A stretch of DNA of 30,000 nt from Tubiluchus corallicola (taxonomy: Eukaryota; Priapulida; Priapulimorpha; Priapulimorphida; Tubiluchidae): contig JAQGDQ010000906.1 of assembly GCA_030141605.1 (NCBI GenBank), positions 1 through 30,000 of the forward strand, read 5' to 3'. Made by a program: the position numbers and the translations under genes. Shown one piece after another: positions 8,299 to 16,107 of the stretch; position 1 is the stretch's first letter, and the number at the start of each line of letters is the position of its first letter. Under the pieces are notes generated by a model that was not told the origin of the DNA, did not search any database, and saw nothing but the letters and a program-made list of their open reading frames with translations.

Positions 8299-10298
8299 GC
8301 AGTATATTATATAAATATATTATACTATATGTAATATATTTGTCTGTTGCAGCTTACGTATTAATATATATTTTATGTCTAATATAGCTAATATATTAAT
8401 TTAGGTGGTATAGGTTTAATGTAGCGCAAAACATTAGCAATTTTCTAAGTGAGAATCGCATGAAATCGAATCTCCAATCAACTCGTCGCTGCTGCTCTTG
8501 GAGGAGGTGCCCTAAAATGCGACCCACATCACCGTGTAGCTCTATTCTTCCTCTTTCCAAAGAGCTACATTTCACTCTCCAAGAGCATCGCCAGCCGCAG
8601 ATGGGGTGCATTTTCGTTAAGCTATTCCGATAGTAGTATGGTTCAATCGTGTTTGTGCCTCTCGCTAGTAGTACGGTTCATTCATGTCTTTGCATCAGCT
8701 TGAACTCCCCAATTTTGTTAAGTCGTAATTTAAATGCTGAAATGTTGGCAGGAGAAATTTTTATTGACTTAGACAGCTTTCTGTGTAAATTTTAGAAATT
8801 TTTATTACTTCCTAAAATTTTTGCCATCTTCATGTAGTTTTAATTTTCCTTGTACCAATACCTCTGATAGCATCCAAAAGATTTAAGAAGTTCATATTAT
8901 TACCATGTTATCGCTCATATACATTATGTTTGATATCGGTTTACGAGCTTTAAGCTCATGTTTCTACAAATATGTACTGTTTATATCATACCGATGAAAA
9001 TAAATATTATCTTATCTTATCTTTCGGTTAACTGCAAATGTGACGCACACGTGAGTGAACCATCATCATCATCCAATGAATCACATGTCCAGGGACGTGA
9101 TTCTGCTCACCTCCCTATGCCAGGACTCCCTACACGCTGCAATGCCCCAAGTGGATTTATTTCTAAGGATCAATGCTGAAGTGTTTAAATCTTTCTGTGC
9201 AAAATCTAAATATGTTAACATTTGTCCTCCTGCAGGTTTTTTAGCTGGTTCTATGGCTTGTTGAAGAGCTATCTTCACTGGAATATCATCAGTAAATCTA
9301 AGCATATGACCAATCCATCTTAAACTGCGTCTTTTTATTTTTCTTGTCCAAGGTTCTTCTTTTATTTTTTCATATAGATCTTTGTTTCAAATTTTCTTTA
9401 GCCATCTAATACCCAAAATGTTTCTGTAATTTCGCCTTTCAAACGCATCTCAGCTTTATGATTTGCTTTTAATGTCCAGAGCTCAGAGTTATACAGAAAT
9501 ACAGTGTCAACTAAGGCTGAGAATATTCTAATTTTTGTTTCCAAAGAAATCTTCCTATTCTCAAAAACTTTTGTGAGTTTTGAGTAAGCTGATAATGCCA
9601 TTATCTTCTGTCTTGATATGTCGTCCTCTGTTGCCAGCAGACTACCGAGATACTTGCATCTTTGCCATGATTCATCGCCATGGCGTGTTATGTGAAACTC
9701 TTTAGTTTTATTTTTGTTTACAACGAGATCCATTCTGTTCAGTTTCTCCCTTACTGAGTTTTTTTATTTCATCTACTTCTTCTTTATTTCTTGTAATCCA
9801 TGCCACATCATCAGCATACTGCATAGATATCGTAGTTGACTTACTTTGTAGAGAGCTGTAACTGTGTTCTTGTCTTACTTCATTCGGTATTAATTCAGGA
9901 TCAAGGATTGTGTAATTGTGATCTTCTAGGTCTTTCATTGGTATAACTTTGTCCTCAGTGAGAGCAATGGCAAGATATAAAGTGAAAAGTACAGGGCTTA
10001 GGCAGTCACCCTGAGGTACTCCTTTGTTTGTAGAAAATGGCTGACTCAATTTCCCTTCACACCTGACTTGAATTAATAGATTTTCTAACATTATACTTAT
10101 GATGTATATTTCATCAGGTTCAAGGATTTCTTCCAGACAGCAAAGCCACATCATCAGCATACCGATACGGAATCTCACTAAAATAACGCTTTTCTCTCTT
10201 TTCAGCACATGATAAAATACAGATACCTGCCGTTCACACACGGGAAGACGAAGTACAGAGGCAAGGAGGACTCGGGGAAGGCCTACGTCTCTAAGTAG
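3994..10298 (+). CDS. RER1: RER1 retrieval receptor, 3' four exons (gene span)
   Basis: RER1 is a four-helix membrane protein cycling between cis-Golgi and ER. It returns ER proteins and unassembled membrane subunits in COPI vesicles by recognising polar residues in transmembrane helices. Four plus-strand exons (3994-4099, 5967-6045, 7298-7433, 10206-10298) join with compatible phases (0, 1, 2, 0) and GT-AG borders into 137 residues plus stop. Family-diagnostic blocks, in order, are [70 protein letters not shown] and [20 protein letters not shown]1 is usually about 190-200 residues, so roughly the first 60 (amino terminus and first helix) are missing; those exons lie upstream and were not recognised. 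Introns are 1867, 1252 and 2772 bases and filled with repeats. No stop or frameshift is seen, so the gene appears functional. Confidence 0.95.
4100..4168 (+). other. intron start, no element recognised
   Basis: Unique sequence from the GTACGC donor to the tandem duplication beginning near 4169. Confidence 0.4.
4169..4905. repeat. tandem duplication of a ~140-bp unit, first copy split by a MITE
   Basis: GTTTCGTTGAATTCCTAGAA starts both copies, at 4169 and 4769. Both run through GGAGCAAAATG, AAATGAC, CCAGCACC and a TTAA to CGCCTTTGTAACG. Copy A is interrupted at its TTAA (4281-4284) by 458 bp of inserted DNA and resumes at 4743. Copy B is uninterrupted, with its TTAA at 4880-4883. Copy B is therefore a paralogous empty site for the insertion in copy A. 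Confidence 0.95.
4281..4746. mobile_element. TTAA-type (piggyBac-like) MITE, copy 1
   Basis: A 458-bp body (4285-4742) is bounded by TTAA target duplications (4281-4284, 4743-4746). The ends are inverted: CCATTTCAGTCCC on the left and GGGAATGAAAGGG on the right, approximating CCCTTTCA...TGAAAGGG. Near the right end is GTATCCCACGGGATAC, an imperfect palindrome. A second copy of identical body length lies at 24873-25330. No transposase is encoded, so it is non-autonomous. TTAA duplication with CCC/GGG termini is the hallmark of the piggyBac superfamily; that assignment is inference from the termini. Confidence 0.9.
4906..5650. other. RER1 intron sequence, nothing recognised
   Basis: AT-rich intronic DNA. 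It has a short TTGAATTGAATTGAA run near 5045-5060 and no other repeat or coding signal that I can support. Confidence 0.4.
5658..5910 (+). mobile_element. tRNA-derived SINE with (ATT)n tail
   Basis: The head reads GTTTAGTCTAGTGGTAATGC (a good Pol III A box) followed by CTGCTTTCCGAACC and CGGCCGGG. The usual B box appears deleted, as CGGCCGGG runs straight into TCGTACC. The body begins CCAAAGACTTTAAAAATGG and continues to AAAGCCGACTTTAAATAAAG, ending in a run of ATT units. The central block resembles the conserved core I associate with MetaSINE-type elements, but I cannot verify that by search. It lies in the RER1 intron in sense orientation. Confidence 0.75.
5967..6045 (+). CDS. RER1: RER1 exon B (EGPELP to FKFW)
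   Basis: Acceptor GATGGTTTCAG ends at 5966 and donor GTACGT starts at 6046. The exon completes the Asp codon and then encodes [20 protein letters not shown] followed by PEFKFW, the best-conserved cytosolic loop of RER1. Two bases of the Trp codon are contributed here and the third by the next exon. Confidence 0.97.
6340..6965 (+). repeat. dispersed repeat with five 99-bp tandem units
   Basis: GAGACAATTA marks units at 6521, 6620, 6719, 6818 and 6917, all spaced about 99 bp. Each carries GATTGATTCTACATTACC, TAATAATTGCAGA and a GCGGCCCGTACTAG-type end. The unit and the upstream flank (GAGCTGACCGCTAG and a GTTTACATCA/CAGTGTAACCA block) reappear once, inverted, at 18615-18870 with a single unit. 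The array is thus a local amplification inside a dispersed element. Short plus-strand open frames at 6200-6595 are not supported as genes. Confidence 0.9.
6966..7041. other. short unique intron stretch
   Basis: No repeat or gene recognised between the 99-bp array and the duplicated acceptor segment. Confidence 0.4.
7042..7305 (+). repeat. 131-bp tandem duplication carrying a splice acceptor
   Basis: The segment from GCATTGTTCATCACTTGCAT through TTTTTCCAG|GTATTCAGC occurs twice with a 131-bp offset. The downstream copy supplies the true RER1 acceptor (AG at 7296-7297). The upstream copy retains an intact-looking polypyrimidine tract, AG at 7165-7166 and the first nine or so bases of the exon, then diverges. 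The upstream copy is a decoy acceptor. Confidence 0.93.
7298..7433 (+). CDS. RER1: RER1 exon C (YSATKG to MKRQIK)
   Basis: Acceptor TTTTTCCAG ends at 7297 and donor GTAAAAC starts at 7434. The exon encodes [20 protein letters not shown] then [20 protein letters not shown] and RQIK, the last two membrane helices. Its 3' 50 bases plus the donor are copied five times downstream. Confidence 0.97.
7375..8132 (+). repeat. 130-bp array built from RER1 exon C 3' end plus donor
   Basis: TGATGTACTTTATAAC occurs in the exon at 7384 and again at 7514, 7644, 7775, 7906 and 8037 (period 130-131). Every copy keeps the 50 exon-derived bases up to ATTAAG and an intact GTAAAAC donor (GT at 7564, 7694, 7825, 7956, 8087), then intron sequence with GAGGTTAAAGGAAAAGGCAA. 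In the exon the segment is preceded by CGATTCTTG; in all five copies it is CGATTCTAG, which creates an AG acceptor dinucleotide after a T-rich stretch. Open frames over the copies are echoes of exon C, not separate genes. Confidence 0.97.
8133..8296. repeat. long AT-rich palindrome
   Basis: Flanking (TA)n runs enclose matching arms. The left arm contains GATATATATGTTCAG and TATACAGATATATA; the right arm contains their inverse TATATATCTGTATA and CTGAACATATATATC. The spacer is about 8 bases (TGTGTGAG). Total length is about 164 bp, including simple TA repeats at both ends. It could fold into a long hairpin in RER1 intron DNA or RNA, and is prone to cruciform formation and assembly error. Confidence 0.9.
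8297..8967. other. intron sequence with short AGTAGTACGGTTCA repeats
   Basis: AT-rich to about 8400, then roughly 200 bp of more balanced composition with an open but unrecognised minus-strand frame (8396-8611) that I do not call a gene. AGTAGTATGGTTCAATCGTG and AGTAGTACGGTTCATTCATG occur about 33 bp apart near 8632-8690, and AGTAGTACGGTTCACTCACG occurs at about 129, beside the pentamer element, so these are pieces of a dispersed family. Confidence 0.5.
8968..9062 (+). repeat. second copy of the pentamer-containing repeat
   Basis: Same arrangement as 126-330 in inverted orientation, with (TTATC)n of about three units instead of about 21 TCATC units. The shared flank after the pentamers ends at GTGAGTGAACC (9062), where a CAT trinucleotide run, the likely 3' tail of the neighbouring LINE, begins. 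Confidence 0.85.
9063..10190 (-). pseudogene. broken LINE (non-LTR retrotransposon) reverse transcriptase
   Basis: Minus-strand remnants of a reverse transcriptase run 5' to 3' from about 10190 to 9081. LEPDEIYII is followed by [29 protein letters not shown] (catalytic YADD at 9807-9818), then, in another frame, [24 protein letters not shown] and RWIGHMLRF near the carboxyl end. Frame changes near 9710-9740 and 9390 break it. The stop at 9081 is followed by only about 18 bases and then GATGATGATGATG, a short 3' UTR with a trinucleotide tail as in RTE-like LINEs; the clade is inference. No endonuclease domain remains. It lies antisense in the last RER1 intron, ending about 15 bases before the terminal exon. 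Confidence 0.88.
10206..10298 (+). CDS. RER1: RER1 terminal exon
   Basis: Acceptor CTTTTCTCTTTTCAG ends at 10205. The exon encodes [20 protein letters not shown] then [10 protein letters not shown] and a TAG stop at 10296-10298. The cytosolic tail has the usual length and basic character for RER1. The LINE remnant ends immediately upstream, so the branch point probably lies in or very near LINE-derived sequence. Confidence 0.97.
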   Translation, partial: HMIKYRYLPFTHGKTKYRGKEDSGKAYVSK

Positions 10299-10336
10299 CG
10301 AGTCAATCAGCGAGTCAGTCTTAATCAACTGTGTAG

Positions 10337-11800
10337 AATTTCAAGAATGTCGACAAGTCAGTGTTACCAATTTGTGAAGAAATAAACCTCTTTGTTATCG
10401 AGTTATGGAAACTGGATGAGGCCAAAAATAAGCGCCGAGCTTGGATTTGAACCTGGGGCTTTTACGTTAAATTTTATGATTTACACCGCCCGAGTACTTT
10501 AAGGTAGGGGTGAGCATCGAACCTTGGAGTTTTTATCTCTGAATTCGATTCGACTCGAGAATTATTCATTCGATTAATTCAGCACTTCAGCCACACATTC
10601 TTTATCATTAAAATGTTTAGATTTTACTGCAGAACAACATTGAGCAATATGCACGATCTTTGTAAGATCACGTTTTAGCTGCAGTTTCTGTGCAAAATTT
10701 CTAATAAACTAATAGAGATTTTACTAGAGAACAAAATTGAGCAATATGCACAATCTTTGTAAGATCACGTTTTAGCTGCAGTTTCTGTGCAAAATTTCTT
10801 AACGAACTAATAGAGATTTGACTGCAGAACAAATTTGAGCAATATGCACGATCTTTGTAAGACCATGTTTTACTAGTGGTTTGAAAATCATTCAAGCTCA
10901 ATTCGAATTTAATTCCAAATACTGAAATTCGGTTCGATTCGAATTCGAAAGTCGTAAATTAGATTCGTACCTAAAATTCTAAATTCGAATAATTCAGCAC
11001 TTCAGCCACATACATTCTTTATCGTCAAAATGTTTGAAACATCATGCAATTAGCATAATTTAGCTGCAGTTTCTGTGCAGAAATTCGAACAAACTAATAG
11101 TGGTTTTACTGCAGAACAAAATTGAGCAATATGCACTATCTTTGTAAGATCACGTTTTAGCTGCAGTTTCTGTGCAAAATTTTTAACAAACTAATAGTGA
11201 TTTTACTGCAGAACAAAATTGAGCAATATGCACGATCTTTGTAAGATCACGTTTTAGCTGCAGTTTCTGTGCAAAATTTTTAACAAACTAATAGTGATTT
11301 TACTGCAGAACAAAATTAAGCAATATGCACGTTCTTTGTAAGATCACGTTTTAGCTGCAGTTTCTGTGCAAAATTTTTAATAAACTAATAGTGTTTTTAC
11401 TGCAGAACAAAATCAAGCAATATGCACGATCTTTGTAAGATCACGTTTTAGCTGCAGTTTCTGTGCAAAATTTTTAATAAACTAATAGAGATTTGACTGC
11501 ACAACAAAATCGAGCAATATGCACGATCTTTGTAAGATCACGTTTTAGCTGCAGTTTCTGTGCAAAATTTTTAATAAACTAATAGACATTTTACTGCACA
11601 ACAAAATTGAGCAATATGCACTATCTTTGTAAGACCACGTTTTAATAGTGGTTTGAAAATCATTCAAGCTCAATTTGAATTTAATTCCAAATACTGAAAT
11701 TCGGTTCGATTCGAATTCGCTTTCTGGCACAGGATGCTCACCCCTGCCAAAGGGGTGCTTTTTGTGATGAAAATGGGTTTTTGGGGGTCCTTTTCGGTGT
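10337..11800 (-). mobile_element. tRNA-derived SINE-like element, copy 1, interrupted by hAT
   Basis: The minus strand has a CCAGGTTCAAATCCAAGCTC B-box region (antisense peptide signature AELGFEPG). The same sequence occurs uninterrupted at 13729-13960: shared landmarks are GACAAGTCAGTGTTA, GCCGAGCTTGGAT, TTTACACCGCCCGAGTA and GCTTTTTGTGATGAAAATGG. Here the element is split after CGAGTACTTTAAGG (10504) and resumes at 11747; the intervening 1.2 kb is hAT-derived. Confidence 0.8.
10505..11746. mobile_element. composite hAT MITE with internal ~96-bp array
   Basis: The left end TAGGGGTGAGCATCGAA and right end GGATGCTCACCCCT form hAT-type inverted termini matching the elements at 22891 and 16512. 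Flanking octamers CTTTAAGG and CCAAAGGG agree at 5 of 8 positions, consistent with an old 8-bp target duplication. The hAT body start (TTCAGCACTTCAGCCACA) occurs twice, at about 10580 and 10990, so two elements or a partial duplication are joined. The internal unit GATCACGTTTTAGCTGCAG recurs at 10666, 10764, 11150, 11245, 11342, 11437 and 11535, with divergent units at 10861 and 11633, where the related 22891 element has one. No transposase is present. Confidence 0.88.
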
Positions 11801-12176
11801 AAATTTTCCTTACGCAACATTGGCATTGTTATTGACATTGGTGATTGGCATTGTTAAATTAATCGTTTAATTATCTTAGAGTGTAGCGTAAATGAAATGG
11901 TTTAGTGGCATAGCATGCCGGGCTTGTAACTGACATGTACCCGGTCTGAAGTTAAGCTCAACTGCAATTTTTTGCATCTGTGCGTCTCCTTTGGCAACGT
12001 TTGTTTTCAAAAGCTTAATGACAACTGCGATTATTAATGTATCAGTTTGTAAATTGTGATAAGGTTAAATTTGGTCCATTGGTATCTGTGTTTATGTTTA
12101 GTCAAAATTTATGATTTGAAGGTTTATAGGAAGAATTAACAGACCTTCCGTCTTGTAAAGTCATTAGTAGTATTAA
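11801..12176 (+). repeat. possible tRNA-like SINE head, otherwise unrecognised
   Basis: TGGTTTAGTGGCATAGCATG (from about 11898) resembles a Pol III A box. CGGGCTTGTAACTG can form an anticodon-like loop and a weak B box (GTCTGAAGTTAAGC) follows. The rest of the stretch is AT-rich with no gene. I would not call a functional tRNA. Confidence 0.4.
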
Positions 12177-12870
12177 AAGTCATTTATAATAACAATATGT
12201 TTTAGTATGTTCTGTTGACCTCAGTTACTCATGCAGTGTAGTGGTTTCCATGGAGGCATACAGTGTAGTGGTTTCCATGGAGGCATACAGTGTAGTGGTT
12301 TCCATGAAGGCATACAGTGTAGTGGTTTCCATGGAGGCATACAGTGTAGTGGTTTCCATGGGGGCATACAGTGTAGTGGTTTCCATGGGGGCATACAGTG
12401 TAGTGGTTTCCATGGAGGCATACAGTGTAGTGGTTTCCATGAAGGCATGCAGTGTAGTGGTTTCCATGGGGGCATACAGTGTAGTGGTTTCCATGGAGGC
12501 ATACAGTGTAGTGGTTTCCATGAAGGCATGCAGTGTAGTGGTTTCCATGGAGGCATACAGTGTAGTGGTTTCCATGAAGGCATACAGTGTATGTGGAGGC
12601 ATACAGTGTAGTGGTTTCCATGGAGGCATACAGTGTAGTGGTTTCCATGAAGGCATACAGTGTAGTGGTTTCCATGGGGGCATACAGTGTAGTGGTTTCC
12701 ATGAAGGCATACAGTGTAGTGGTTTCCATGGGGGCATACAGTGTAGTGGTTTCCATGGAGGCATACAGTGTAGTGGTTTCCATGGAGGCATACAGTGTCA
12801 CTAGAATTAAGTCATTTATAATAACAATATGTTTTAGTACGTTCTGTTTTGCTCAGTTACTAAGTTACTT
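12177..12870. repeat. 27-bp minisatellite, ~21 units, between direct repeats
   Basis: GTGGTTTCC recurs every 27 bp from 12241 to 12773 (20 intact units). One unit near 12592 has an 8-bp deletion. Units vary only at CATGGAGG/CATGAAGG/CATGGGGG and CATACAG/CATGCAG. Because 27 is divisible by three, several reading frames stay open and give 9-residue repeat peptides; I treat all as artefacts. The array is bracketed by roughly 50-bp direct repeats starting AGTCATTTATAATAACAATA (about 12178 and 12811), which end in CTCAGTTACT. Confidence 0.96.
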
Positions 12871-13058
12871 GGAGAAGAACAAATTGCTTGTATAGGTAAA
12901 GGAAAATTTTTGAACTGCTAGAACGCCGGAGAAGCATTTTCGAGGAGAAAATATGGAGTTATACAGTTGTTAAAGGAAAGAACAATTGAAAGAAAAACTG
13001 CTTTATTCTCCAAACCAGTCCTTAATACTTGTCAATACTGGCAAACGGCGCACGTGCG

Positions 13059-13099
13059 GAGAGAGAGAGAAAGAGGGGGGAGAGAGAGTGAGTGAGAGA

Positions 13100-13157
<58 letters not shown>

Positions 13158-13174
13158 GAGAGAGAGAGAGAGAG
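13059..13174. repeat. (GA)n microsatellite
   Basis: Nearly pure GA repeats with a few GT or GGG interruptions. The Arg-Glu and Ser-Leu open frames across it are artefacts. Confidence 0.97.
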
Positions 13175-13728
13175 GCGGCAGTATGTTCGCATAAAGCAAA
13201 AAACAATGTTACCTTGGTCCAAGGCCCCCCTGGAGGGTGAAGCCCCGGGGAAGCATCCCCACTTCCCCCCCTCCTGAAATAGGCCCTGTGCACGTACGGA
13301 AATCAGCAACACTTCACTGTGTTTTAGCAAATTAATTTTACACTTGTTAAACTCACCTTTGACGTTATAGTTATAAAAGTTACTTGCTAAGTGCATAATT
13401 ACACGATAACAGCCATTTGCTTCCAAATATGCATTTATTTGAGATTTCGGACGAAAATACGCTAATTTGGCGGAAAGTGCGATAGTTTTTAGCCTCCGAG
13501 CATCATAAAACTGGCAACCCTGAAACTAATCAGCGTGTTGGTGAATGAAAACTTTTTGCACCCGTGAATGTCAGATCTTGATTTCCACTAAAAAGCTTGT
13601 ACATTTTGCCACAAAAGTCGAAGTTCTGCCCAAATAACTTATACGTATCAGAGTCGATAACGAAAATCGGAATTATGTAATACAGTGTTTAATGACACCT
13701 ATTTTGAATGAAAGTAAACATATAATTA
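13175..13728. other. no gene recognised
   Basis: A GC-rich patch (about 13215-13275, with runs of C and G) has a loosely similar counterpart at about 18440-18505 and may be a worn repeat. The remainder is AT-rich with no coding signal. Confidence 0.4.
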
Positions 13729-13960
13729 TTTCAAGATTATTGACAAGTCAGTGTTATGAATTCATGAAGAGATAAACCTATTTTTTTGAGTTATTGAAGC
13801 CGGATATGGCCAAAAAAGGAAATGCGGAAAATGAGTGCCGAGCTTGGATTCGAACCTGGGATTTTTACGTTAAAATCTTGCGATTTACACCGCCCGAGTA
13901 GTTTAGGATTGCTTTTTGTGATGAAAATGGATCTACAAATAGATTTTTGGTCCTTCCGGC
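13729..13960 (-). mobile_element. tRNA-derived SINE-like element, copy 2 (uninterrupted)
   Basis: Minus strand: CATTTTCATCACAAAAAGCA, then TACTCGGGCGGTGTAAATCG, then CCCAGGTTCGAATCCAAGCT, a near-consensus B box. At the hAT insertion point of copy 1 this copy reads CGAGTAGTTTAGGATTGC with no insertion. Confidence 0.78.
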
Positions 13961-14395
13961 AATGATAAAGAAAGTCTGACTTATCTAATAAATTGTGAAT
14001 CTAGAGTACGGGGTGAAATCCAACACTTGGAACAGCCAAGTTACCGAGAGCACACTGTTGATTTGTGTCTTCGTGAAATTTCACTTTCAAAGGGGCACCG
14101 AAATTCTTGGACAGATTGTCGCAATTTCACCACGATGCAGAACACGAAGAAACGATTACGAGTTTTTTCCTGTGAGTCGTAAGTTTGATTCATTTCCTAT
14201 TGAGTCTTTCCTGTTCCTGTGACGTAAATAGTCAAATCCGGTATGCTAATTATCTGATACAAGTCGGCAAAGCAGCATCCGCAATGTTGTTTACGCTGCA
14301 GGTCGTTATCCACGCGTTTCTTTAAGTTATTATCTTTTGAAACGATTGTATTGAACAGTTGTTCTAACTTTAGTGAAATGTGTGTCATAGCATGT
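13961..14395. other. no gene recognised
   Basis: Neither strand shows a recognisable domain. Open frames of about 60-75 codons here are within chance expectation. Confidence 0.4.
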
Positions 14396-14416
14396 GTGCG
14401 TGTGTGTGTGTGTGCA
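14396..14416. repeat. (TG)n microsatellite
   Basis: A short run of TG dinucleotides with one GC interruption. Confidence 0.85.
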
Positions 14417-14529
14417 AAGATGAATGGATGTGTATATTAGGTGAGAGATTTGTGTAATGTATTTTAACCTGTATTACCTGTTTAATTTATAAGATTTGTT
14501 ACTGCTGTACTATTATACTAATTACCTGC

Positions 14530-14911
14530 TAATGTTGTATAATGAATACATGATTCACTTGCGTATTTTGTATAATGAATACATGATTCGCTTGCGTATG
14601 TTGTGTATAATAAATACATGATTCGCTTGTGTATGTTGTGTATAATGAATACATGATTCGCTTGCGTATGTTGTGTATAATAAATACATGATTTACTTGC
14701 GTATGTTGTGTATAATAAATACATGATTCGCTTGCGTATGTTGTGTATAATGAATACATGATTCGCTTGCGTATGTTGTGTATAATAAATACATGATTCG
14801 CTTGTGTATGTTGTGTATAATGAATACATGATTCGCTTGCGTATGTTGTGTATAATAAATACATGATTTACTTGCGTATGTTGTGTATAATAAATACATG
14901 ATTCGCTTGCC
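14530..14911. repeat. 35-bp minisatellite, 11 copies, with 175-bp higher order
   Basis: ACATGATT occurs at 14548, 14581, 14616, 14651, 14686, 14721, 14756, 14791, 14826, 14861 and 14896. Variant sites (TAATA versus TAATG, CGCTTG versus TACTTG, TTGCG versus TTGTG) repeat with a period of five units: 14616-14721 match 14791-14896. A 175-bp block was therefore duplicated. Minus-strand repeat-peptide frames are artefacts. Confidence 0.95.
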
Positions 14912-15239
14912 ATTGTCTTTTAAATGTTCAATTTAGAAGAGAGCAATCTTGATCAAACAGCCAATCGAGTCATTTGCTGTATCATAATTCTGTAACTGGT
15001 GCCCTCTAGTGTTCATCTTAAGAACTATTTTATGAAAACTGATTGTCATTGTCAAGTAATTATGTTATCAAGTGGAAAGATTTCTAACTGCCTTTACAAC
15101 AATAATAATATAATTTATATGTGGTTTCGTGGACTTTCACTTGTTTAGCATAAATAAAATTAACGGTTTATCATAAACACCGAGTTTTTCTAATGGCTTG
15201 AGTATTATTAGTTGAATACAATCGTAGCTAGACCCAGGA

Positions 15240-15602
15240 CGGATCAGAGTAATTGGTTTGAAGAAACCAAAAAACTTGAAATTTAGTTTTAAGATTTTAT
15301 TCTGAAGTGTCTATATAAACAGTGAAGTAGTGTCATGTTGAAAAGCAGAAAACCAGGTGACCAAAACCACAGGTGAAATCATTTAGGTGTGAAAACAGGT
15401 TTAGAGATTATGCATTCATAAAGACTGTAGAAGCCAATGAAAACTTAAACAGTAAAAAGAAAGATTTAACAATTTTAACAAGAACACCTGAAGGTGGCAG
15501 CACTATGCAAAACTCAAAAAAAGTATGATGACAACATAAATTTAAATTTAGAGTAATTAAAATGATTTTCTTCTGTCCAGTAATGTTATATTTTCAGTTG
15601 TT
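15240..15602. repeat. ~340-bp dispersed repeat, copy 1
   Basis: Landmarks TTGGTTTGAAGAAACC/AACTTGAAATTTAG, AACAGTGAAGTAGTGTC, GAAATCATTTAGGTGTGAAA, GAGATTATGCATTCATAAAG and AAGAACACCTGAAGGTGGCA recur in the same order and orientation at 22348-22685, with few differences. Both copies end soon after AAAATGATTTTC. No terminal repeats or coding capacity are visible, so the class is unknown. Confidence 0.9.
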
Positions 15603-15656
15603 CATTGTGCAAGTTGCATATATAGAGCCTAGTAGATGTACACTTATTCTTAGTAT

Positions 15657-15770
15657 AGTAAGTCCTCGCTTAATGACACCCCGTTTAACGACGGTTCGTT
15701 TAAATCGTGCCGATGTTTTACACATTTTTTTCACTTGATGCACGTCTCGGTTTAACGACGATTTTTTTTT
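15657..15770. mobile_element. Tigger/pogo-like terminal fragment
   Basis: AAGTCCTCGCTTAATGACAC, CCGTTTAACGACGGTTCGTT and GGTTTAACGACGA resemble the terminal TIR region of Tigger/pogo-type DNA transposons, which read CCTCGCTTAACG-like and use TA targets (TA precedes here). The opposite terminus was not found, so it is a one-ended remnant. Confidence 0.5.
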
Positions 15771-15997
15771 ACTTTATTCAAGGCTAGTTTTTATTCTATC
15801 AACAACATTTTCAACATTTTTATTGTATCAACAACTAATATGATTTTTTGTAATTGTAATTTATTGTAATTTATTATCACTCAGCATGTATTTTTACATT
15901 ACAATTTGCATCATTATCTTTAACTATTATGCCCTATAACTAGAAAATGAAACAATAATTGTAACAGAACTACATTAGTATACTATAGCATGATATA

Positions 15998-16107
15998 GTT
16001 AGGGAAAAAATTCCAAATATAATTACAAAAATTTAACAGAAGTATATTAATATAGTTAGGGAAAAAATTCCAAATATAGTTGCAAAAATTTAACAGAAGT
16101 ATACTAA
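15998..16107. repeat. ~56-bp tandem duplication
   Basis: TATAGTTAGGGAAAAAATTC and CAAAAATTTAACAGAAGTAT occur twice in direct tandem about 56 bp apart in AT-rich DNA. Confidence 0.85.

Noticed and set aside
12225-12804. Several long overlapping open frames on both strands with 9-residue repeats
   Set aside because: They arise from a 27-bp minisatellite whose unit is divisible by three. No start context, no unique sequence and equal openness in several frames argue against coding.
13003-13293. Arg-Glu-rich and Ser-Leu-rich open frames
   Set aside because: Translation of a (GA)n microsatellite; low complexity without flanking coding signal.
14518-14913. Minus-strand frames with repeated IYYTQHTQ-type peptides
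   Set aside because: Echo of the 35-bp tandem array in three frames.
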